Source: CAYLUN01 sp964386865
GTDB taxonomy: Bacteria > Verrucomicrobiota > Kiritimatiellia > RFP12 > UBA1067
Reading direction: 5' to 3'
Length of the DNA: 64,000 nucleotides
Assembly: GCA_964386865.1 (NCBI GenBank)
Contig: CAYLUN010000022.1
Span: forward strand, 10,365 to 74,364
The notes beneath the pieces are model-generated. The model saw only the letters and a list, made by a program, of their open reading frames with translations, did not search any database and had not been told where the DNA came from. The position numbers and the translations under genes are program-made. Each line of letters begins with the position of its first letter. The first letter of the stretch is position 1. Shown in pieces: positions 58,873-64,000 of this stretch.

Positions 58873-59916
58873 CTACACCGGCGCGTGCGGCGGCTGGCGG
58901 AACATCAGTGCCGCCAGCCATTCGAAGTTCTCTATGGCCATGACCTGCTCCGTCTTTCGCGCGAGGTCAACGACCTGGTCGACTGTGCGTGCCTCTTTGA
59001 TCTCGTTGGACAGGTGGCCCAGTATCGACGCCATGCCGTCTGAGCGAACGGCAATCCGCTCGTGATCAAGCAGGTCGTTGATGGCGTGAACCGCCGATGC
59101 GATCGCCGGCAGCGCAATGCTGAGGAAGATGATCAGGCTCGTCGCCAGGGTGTTCTGGATCGGCCCTTCGTAGGGGCCGCGATGGCCAAAGCCGCCGGCG
59201 TGGAGCAGGGCGGCAATCAGGGTCAGGGCAAACAGACCGATTGTCGCCCGCCGCGCCATGCGTGCTGACCGCCGCTTGCGTCGAGCGGTCTTCTCGTGGA
59301 AGCTGATCTGGCTGGCGATCCAGCCGTCGCCCACCCAGTTCTTCAGCACGGGCAAATTCTCGACGGCGCAGCCGGCTAAGCGGCTGTCTGTGATCGCGCG
59401 CTCGGCATCGCCCGGCAGCTTGGCGCCAAGCTGGTTGTAAAAAGGCAACATGTCCGAAGGGTCGAGGGCTTCTCCTTCGCCGGGGGGGGCATCGCCCCGC
59501 GTTGGCACGACGGACAGGTACATGCGTATGCGGAGTTGTTCGGCGGCGTAGCGGTTCTCCAGCCAGCGCCGCTTCCACTGCCGCCGATGCCCTTCAATCA
59601 GAAGCAGCAGCGCCGCGGCCATCGCCAGAACTTCGAGCGCGACCGCTGCCTGAAGCGCCGGCGCAAAAAGGAGCTGCCCAATGGCCACCATAACCGCGCT
59701 GGCCGACAGGCAGTAGACCGCTGCGGCCCCCCGGCGGAATCGGCGTTGAGCCAGCGCCGCCTTGGCGTCATAGCCGTAATAGGCCGGGTGCAGAGCGTCG
59801 AGGATCCGCGCCAGTTTGTCGTCGGGTACGCCCGCGCGGCGCGCCACGCGAACAAGCTCCCGATATTGCCAGTCGGACTCGGCCGGCACAGACCTGTCAC
59901 TCGCGGTCAAGCTCAT
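58873..59916 (-). CDS. SLATT-like four-helix membrane protein, predicted effector
   Basis: This protein has 347 residues. It has two pairs of membrane helices: about 64-83 and 88-108, then 222-241 and 257-276. Just after the first pair comes RRWLENRYAAEQLRIRMYL (117-134), the W-x3-R-x3-E-x2-R type helix seen in SLATT/DUF4231 domains next to the membrane. The C-terminal part after the fourth helix (280-345) is helical. SLATT proteins are predicted to form pores or act as membrane effectors in nucleotide-signalling conflict systems. This assignment is by motif and context, so it is less certain than the partners. It is the first gene of the unit; only 65 bases separate it from the Gfo/Idh gene upstream. 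Confidence 0.7.
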   Translation of the reverse strand: MSLTASDRSVPAESDWQYRELVRVARRAGVPDDKLARILDALHPAYYGYDAKAALAQRRFRRGAAAVYCLSASAVMVAIGQLLFAPALQAAVALEVLAMAAALLLLIEGHRRQWKRRWLENRYAAEQLRIRMYLSVVPTRGDAPPGEGEALDPSDMLPFYNQLGAKLPGDAERAITDSRLAGCAVENLPVLKNWVGDGWIASQISFHEKTARRKRRSARMARRATIGLFALTLIAALLHAGGFGHRGPYEGPIQNTLATSLIIFLSIALPAIASAVHAINDLLDHERIAVRSDGMASILGHLSNEIKEARTVDQVVDLARKTEQVMAIENFEWLAALMFRQPPHAPV

Positions 59917-59939
59917 CGTTCTGTTCCATGTGCGCGTCG

Positions 59940-59965
59940 CCCGGCCCCGACATGCGCGGGCCGGG
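59940..59965. other. GC-rich hairpin ahead of the SLATT-NUDIX-RelA operon
   Basis: CCCGGCCC (59940-59947) and GGGCCGGG (59958-59965) form an 8-bp stem with a 10-base loop. It lies between the Gfo/Idh stop and the SLATT-like start. It could attenuate read-through into the operon, but it has no T-run. Confidence 0.4.
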
Positions 59966-59981
59966 GCACTTGCGCGAGGGT

Positions 59982-61442
59982 CTAGACTCCGCCCGCCTGC
60001 GGAACCTCGAACCCCTTGCGGTTCGGATCTTTCAGCAGCGCGTTGGCCGCATCCGCGTGCTCGCCGACGTGCCGCTCCGCCTTGGGGTCGAAGGCCAGCA
60101 CCGGCCCGACGGTGTAGCTGCTGCCCGCTTCGGGGATGCCGACGCCCGCGCGCATGATCTCGTGGAGCTTCAGGAAGTGTTCGCCGGCGTCTTTGTTGTC
60201 GCCGAACCTGCCGGCTTTCGCGTTGAACGGAGCCTTCTCTCCCAGCCGGTAGGAGTTGTTCATCAAGTGCCCGAGGACGCAGGAGTTGTGAGCTTCCACA
60301 ACATTACCGTTCGCCATCTTGGGGTCGTTCGCGCGGACCGCCGCGATGAAGCTCCCGAAGCTCCCGCCCGGCGTCACGTTGCCTGGCTCGACCTTGAGCG
60401 CCTCTCCTTTGTCGCTCCCTTTCGCATAGTACTTGTCGCGGATGATCCGGCCGCCGTCTTCGAAGTAGTACTCGTTCTCCACCTGCGTCTGGTAGCCTTC
60501 GTACTTGACGTTGCGGACATTGAAGAAGACCTGCTGGCCGTTCGGGTACTCGGCCATTGCGAACATCGTGTTGGGCGTCACCCCCTGATCTTTCCACAGG
60601 AAGCGCCCGCCGATCGCCATCGCCTTGACGGGGTGCGTCTGGTCGTCGTCGATCGCCCAGCGCGCGACGTCGAGCTGGTGCGTCCCCTGGTTGTTGAGAT
60701 CCCCGTTGCCCGTCTGCCAGAACCAGTGCCAGTTGTAGTGTACGAGGTTGCGGTGGTACGCGGAGATCTCGGCTGGGCCTTTCCACAGATCCCAGTCCAG
60801 GTTGGACGGCGGCGCCTCCTCGGGCTTGAACCCGATGTCGCCGCGCGCCTTGCAGCAGTAGCCGTAAGAGATCTTCAGGCGGCCGAACTTGCCGGCCTTG
60901 ATCGCCTCGTGCAACCCGGCGATCTTGGAGTCGCTGCGCCTCTGCGTGCCGTGCTGGACGACGACGCCGTATTTCTGCTGCGCCTCGACGGCAACACGCC
61001 CCTCCGCGACGTCGTGGCTCATCGGCTTCTCGACGTACACGTGCTTGCCGGCCTGTGCCCCCCAGATGGTCATCAGGGCGTGCCAGTGGTTGGGGGACGC
61101 GATCGAGATCGCATCGACCGTCTTGTCCTCCAGCGCGCGGCGAATGTCCGCGACGGCCTGCGGCTTCTGCAGGCCCTTGCTCTTCGTTTCGACGTCCTTC
61201 AGGCGCTTGGCCAGCACGCTCTGGTCCGGGTCTACCAGGTAAGCGATCTCGACGTTTTTCTGCTCGAGGTAGCCTTGGATGTGGCCCGAGCCGCGGCCGT
61301 TGATCCCGACCACGGCGATGCGAACCTTGTCGTTCGCGCCTAGAACGCGGCCCCAGGCTTTCGAGCCAGCGAGCAACACAGAGGTTCCGGCAGCGGCGGC
61401 TGTGGCCGAGTGGAGGAAGCTGCGGCGAGTAACGTTCGTCAT
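59982..61442 (-). CDS. Gfo/Idh/MocA family oxidoreductase with Tat signal
   Basis: This protein has 486 residues. The leader MTNVTRRSFLHSATAAAAGT has the twin-arginine motif TRRSFL. The Rossmann domain starts VRIAVVGINGRGSGHIQGYL, and the EKP motif is in VYVEKPMSHDVAEG. NNQGTHQLDVARWAI carries the histidine and aspartate typical of the secreted PVC subgroup. The start at 61442 is set by the Tat motif; the frame continues to 61799 but that upstream part has no family features. It is the third protein of this family in the window. A sugar or sugar-acid is the likely substrate. Confidence 0.9.
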   Translation of the reverse strand: MTNVTRRSFLHSATAAAAGTSVLLAGSKAWGRVLGANDKVRIAVVGINGRGSGHIQGYLEQKNVEIAYLVDPDQSVLAKRLKDVETKSKGLQKPQAVADIRRALEDKTVDAISIASPNHWHALMTIWGAQAGKHVYVEKPMSHDVAEGRVAVEAQQKYGVVVQHGTQRRSDSKIAGLHEAIKAGKFGRLKISYGYCCKARGDIGFKPEEAPPSNLDWDLWKGPAEISAYHRNLVHYNWHWFWQTGNGDLNNQGTHQLDVARWAIDDDQTHPVKAMAIGGRFLWKDQGVTPNTMFAMAEYPNGQQVFFNVRNVKYEGYQTQVENEYYFEDGGRIIRDKYYAKGSDKGEALKVEPGNVTPGGSFGSFIAAVRANDPKMANGNVVEAHNSCVLGHLMNNSYRLGEKAPFNAKAGRFGDNKDAGEHFLKLHEIMRAGVGIPEAGSSYTVGPVLAFDPKAERHVGEHADAANALLKDPNRKGFEVPQAGGV

Positions 61443-61656
61443 GGCAGAGCCTTTCAAAGGTTGGCCTGAATGTAGCGCAATCCGTCTCATTGTGCCAGCG
61501 AGAAATCGGGGCCGGCGGGCTGACGCATGAGGGGTGCGCTCAGCAGCTGAGGGGCTGAAGGCGCGGCGTCTCGCGCCGAGAGCCGCCGCCCGGAGCGTCC
61601 GACAGCCTTGAGCGAGGCGCGCCAAGCGCTGAGCCGCGTTCGCGCTCCGCTCCGCG

Positions 61657-63282
61657 CTAAGGGCTGATGGCGATCTCCATCCAGGTGACGCTCTGCGGCC
61701 CGCCGTGCTGAACCGTGAGCTCGATCGTGTTGTAGCCGCGCGTGACCGCAGGCAGAGGCGCTTCAAACTGCATGACCCGCGGGGCGGCTTCACAGACATG
61801 ATACCGGGGCTGGTTCGGCCGCGAGTCAGGTTTCGCAGGCTGTGGCTGATCGTTCAGCGCGCGGCAGTCGTGACCGTTGAGCTTGACGCCCAGCTTCGCG
61901 GCGGCGAGGTCCTCTGACTGGTCCAGCCCGACGCGGACAACGCAGATGCCTGCGGCCGGCTGAGGGCCGATGTGGATGCGCTGCGTCATCGGCTGCCGGG
62001 GTGTGACCGGGGCCGGCAAAGCGTGCCGGTAATCGCCCTTCAGCGGGAGGCAGTCATGTATGGCAAGGGCGTGTACGCGCGTATGGCTCGCCGCGCCTGC
62101 CACATCGCCGGCCGCGCGCAGCAGTTCGGCCACGGTGCATTCGTTGGTGTTCTTGCCTTCCGGCGTTCGCATGCGGACGCTCCCGGCCACGGAGTCGAAG
62201 TGGTTGAACAGGTAAATGCCGTCGGCTCCGCGGTCAAACATCGAGGCGGCGAAGCCGCGCATGCCGGCCAGATTGCGGCTCATCATGTAGCCTTTGGGCG
62301 TGCAGGCATACGTGCTGGCGGTGCAGGGCACGATCTGGCAGCTCTTGGCCTCGGGGCCGATCTGTGCGCGCCACGCCTCGACGGGCGTGTCGTTGTAGCC
62401 GCTCCACCAGCCGCTGGGGATGATCATGTCGATCAGGCCCAGCTTCGCCCACGCGATGGTGTCGAACCCTTTACCGAGCGAGAACTCAGGGGTGGTGGGC
62501 ACGCGCACGGCCAGGCGCACGGGGTGGTCCAGGCGCTGTGCGGCAGCCGACGTCAGGCGGCGCACCTCGCGCACAAACTCGGTGAGGATGGGGCGCCCGC
62601 TGTCGATCTTGCTGTCGTCGAAGTTGCTGGGCGTGCGAATCCAGTCCAGCTCCAAGCCGTCCACGTCGTAGCGCTGCAGCACCTCCGCGGCCAGCTTCAG
62701 GTAATGCTCGCGAACCTCAGGCCGCGCATAGTTGAACAGGCCTTTTCCGTTGTGGATGCGCAGCTCGGGGTGCTCGAACAGGAGGGGGCTTACGCGGCTC
62801 GGGTCGCTGGTGTAGTGGTGGTCGTTCATGCGCAGCGAGATCCACGGCGAGATGCCCCGCTCGCGGCAGCGGGGGATAAGCCGCGCGAAGACGTCGTCGA
62901 TGCCCAGCTTGTGCAGCTCGTAGTAGGTGCGAGGCCACTCGGTGACCTGCTTCTCAGGATCGGGCATATCCCAGTAGCTGGGCCAGGCCGCGCTGTTGTA
63001 GCCGGCTCGCTGGTAGTTGACATTCCAGAAGAGGTGGCTTACGCCGATGCCCTGATACTGGTCCACCTCTTGGTCGAGAGCGGCCAGCGCCATTTCCTTC
63101 GTGGCGCCCTTGCCAAACGGCTTCTCGATTTTTTGAAGCACGAAGTTGACGACCCCGTCCGCGGCCATATTGACGATGACCGGCTTCTGCCCGGATGGCG
63201 CCTTGGGGCGCGAGCCCGACTGCGCGGCAGCCGTTGCCGACAACAGCGACGCGGCGAGGAGGATGGCGTTCGTGGTGTTCAT
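61657..63282 (-). CDS. Secreted glycosyl hydrolase-like protein (GH10-like/GHL family)
   Basis: This protein has 541 residues. Signal peptide 1-20 (LLAASLLSATAAA). The barrel contains GIGVSHLFWNVNYQRAG, RGISPWISLRMND, YDVDGLELDWIRTPSNF and LIDMIIPSGWWSGYND. This matches the GHL10/family 10-like group of putative glycoside hydrolases, in which the DGLELDW acidic residues are the probable catalytic site. A beta-rich C-terminal domain (about 420-541) could bind carbohydrate. The start at 63282 gives a complete signal peptide and has AAAGGG upstream. It is separated from the Gfo/Idh gene by about 214 bases in which no gene was seen. Confidence 0.78.
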   Translation of the reverse strand: MNTTNAILLAASLLSATAAAQSGSRPKAPSGQKPVIVNMAADGVVNFVLQKIEKPFGKGATKEMALAALDQEVDQYQGIGVSHLFWNVNYQRAGYNSAAWPSYWDMPDPEKQVTEWPRTYYELHKLGIDDVFARLIPRCRERGISPWISLRMNDHHYTSDPSRVSPLLFEHPELRIHNGKGLFNYARPEVREHYLKLAAEVLQRYDVDGLELDWIRTPSNFDDSKIDSGRPILTEFVREVRRLTSAAAQRLDHPVRLAVRVPTTPEFSLGKGFDTIAWAKLGLIDMIIPSGWWSGYNDTPVEAWRAQIGPEAKSCQIVPCTASTYACTPKGYMMSRNLAGMRGFAASMFDRGADGIYLFNHFDSVAGSVRMRTPEGKNTNECTVAELLRAAGDVAGAASHTRVHALAIHDCLPLKGDYRHALPAPVTPRQPMTQRIHIGPQPAAGICVVRVGLDQSEDLAAAKLGVKLNGHDCRALNDQPQPAKPDSRPNQPRYHVCEAAPRVMQFEAPLPAVTRGYNTIELTVQHGGPQSVTWMEIAISP

Positions 63283-63307
63283 TCGGCCCTTTCGTTTCAG
63301 CTAGGCG

Positions 63308-63336
63308 ATATTATCATGACTTAAGGCCGTCCTCAA
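63308..63336 (-). promoter_or_regulatory. Candidate promoter for the GH10-like gene
   Basis: On the minus strand, TTGAGG (63331-63336) and TAATAT (63308-63313) are 17 bases apart. The predicted start near 63301 gives a short leader of about 20 bases that contains AAAGGG. Confidence 0.45.
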
Positions 63337-63410
63337 TCACGGCGTTTGGCGCACCGAAGTCGGGCCGCACCGCAGCTTCGACGGGCAAAAAAATTGCTCT
63401 GGGATAGGTG

Positions 63411-63439
63411 TTGAATCGCCCGCGCGAATCATATATACT
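63411..63439 (+). promoter_or_regulatory. Sigma-70 promoter of hppA
   Basis: TTGAAT (63411-63416) and TATACT (63434-63439) are 17 bases apart, with a predicted start near 63446. A strong GGAGGAG ribosome site follows before the ATG at 63490. Confidence 0.75.
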
Positions 63440-63489
63440 TCCGCACGTTTTTTTTGAGCATGGTCTAGTCGTACAGGAGGAGAGCAGAT

Positions 63490-64000
63490 ATGTTGTCACG
63501 TGTTACATCGAAATGTTGGTGGTCGGTTTTGTTCGCAGCGATCTTTGGTGCCGTGCCGGCTTTTGCCAGCGAGGCGGACCTGATCCTGCCTGATCTGGGG
63601 ATTAAGTTTTTCAACGGCGCGATCTCCGGCACGACGCTGATGATGATCGGAATCGGCGTCTGCGCGCTCGGCCTGATCTTCGGCCTGGTGCAGTACACCC
63701 AGACGAAGAACCTGCCTGTGCACGCTTCGATGCGCGAGGTCTCGAACATCATCTGGGAGACCTGCAAGAGCTACCTCGCCCAGCAGGGCAAGTTCCTCGC
63801 GATCCTCTGGGCGCTGATCGCGGTCTGCATGATCTACTACTTCTTGATCCTGCAGAAGATGCCGCTGGCCAGCGTCGGCATCATCCTCGCCGCCTCGGTT
63901 CTGGGCATCCTCGGCTCCTACGGCGTCGCGTGGTTCGGCATGCGTATCAACACCTTCGCCAACAGCCGCAGCGCGTTTGCGGCCCTGCGCGGCACGCCGT
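63490..64000 (+). CDS. hppA: Membrane-bound proton- or sodium-translocating pyrophosphatase HppA (3' partial)
   Basis: The frame from the ATG at 63490 stays open to the window end, giving 170 residues without a stop. It begins with a signal-peptide-like segment (WWSVLFAAIFGAVPAFA), then membrane helices TTLMMIGIGVCALGLIFGLVQYTQ, LAILWALIAVCMIYYFLIL and VGIILAASVLGILGSYGVAW. FGMRINTFANSRSAFAALRG is the family segment leading into the third part. These enzymes couple hydrolysis of pyrophosphate to ion pumping across the membrane. The known motifs that separate K+-dependent Na+ pumps from H+ pumps lie beyond the window, so the ion is undetermined. Confidence 0.9.
   Translation, partial: MLSRVTSKCWWSVLFAAIFGAVPAFASEADLILPDLGIKFFNGAISGTTLMMIGIGVCALGLIFGLVQYTQTKNLPVHASMREVSNIIWETCKSYLAQQGKFLAILWALIAVCMIYYFLILQKMPLASVGIILAASVLGILGSYGVAWFGMRINTFANSRSAFAALRGTP

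Noticed and set aside
1..64000. tRNA and rRNA genes
   Set aside because: I looked for T-loop and CCA-adjacent patterns in the intergenic stretches and saw none. A covariance-model scan would settle it.

Overview
This is a GC-rich window of about 64 kb. It carries many secreted or Tat-exported carbohydrate-processing proteins, Gfo/Idh/MocA dehydrogenases with twin-arginine leaders, an HzsA-like dihaem protein, two giant autotransporter-type beta-strand repeat proteins and a membrane pyrophosphatase. That mix points to the PVC group, most likely Kiritimatiellota or Verrucomicrobiota. No rRNA or tRNA gene was seen to confirm this. Both edges cut a gene: a BNR-repeat protein on the left and hppA on the right.

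Layout. 1-5.8 kb: a partial BNR protein, a CDP-alcohol phosphatidyltransferase pair (minus), a GT2-GT39 glycosyltransferase pair and an orphan OmpR-type regulator. 6-13.4 kb: HzsA-like protein, a two-helix pectate-lyase-like protein (minus), and a Gfo/Idh plus TIM-barrel isomerase pair. 13.4-19.4 kb: MarC (minus), then a co-oriented block of MBL hydrolase, exported protein, S41 protease, TsaD and EEP-family nuclease/phosphatase. 19.5-27.6 kb: a DUF2723/TPR membrane giant, two tetrapyrrole fusion proteins (SirC-HemA and HemC-SUMT-HemD) and an AGE-type sugar epimerase. 27.7-37.7 kb: SRAP protein, GH27 alpha-galactosidase, a GH-like protein with a metallopeptidase, DUF2851, and a second isomerase plus Gfo/Idh pair. 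37.9-54.4 kb: two tandem paralogous genes of about 8 kb for beta-strand repeat proteins, each with a near-consensus promoter and a hairpin terminator; the upstream one has a frameshift. 54.6-63.3 kb: a lactonase-like amidohydrolase, the three-gene SLATT-like/NUDIX/RelA-SLOG-RyR operon, a third Gfo/Idh protein and a GH10-like protein. 63.5 kb to the end: hppA.

How the genes work together. The exported glycoside hydrolases, sugar epimerases and oxidoreductases suggest a polysaccharide-degrading lifestyle. The two tetrapyrrole fusions together cover glutamyl-tRNA reductase, porphobilinogen deaminase (without its cofactor-binding domain), uroporphyrinogen-III synthase, uroporphyrinogen methyltransferase and precorrin-2 dehydrogenase. 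That is most of a route to sirohydrochlorin in two polypeptides.

The strongest candidate for an undescribed system is the operon at 55678-59916 (minus). It encodes a four-helix SLATT-like membrane protein, a NUDIX hydrolase and one 896-residue protein that joins a RelA/SpoT-type nucleotidyl/pyrophosphotransferase, a helical-repeat region, a SLOG-like nucleotide-sensor domain and a RyR domain. The parts match nucleotide-second-messenger conflict systems: a synthase, a sensor, a membrane effector and a nucleotide-hydrolysing partner. All assignments come from reading motifs in the sequence; no database search was run.
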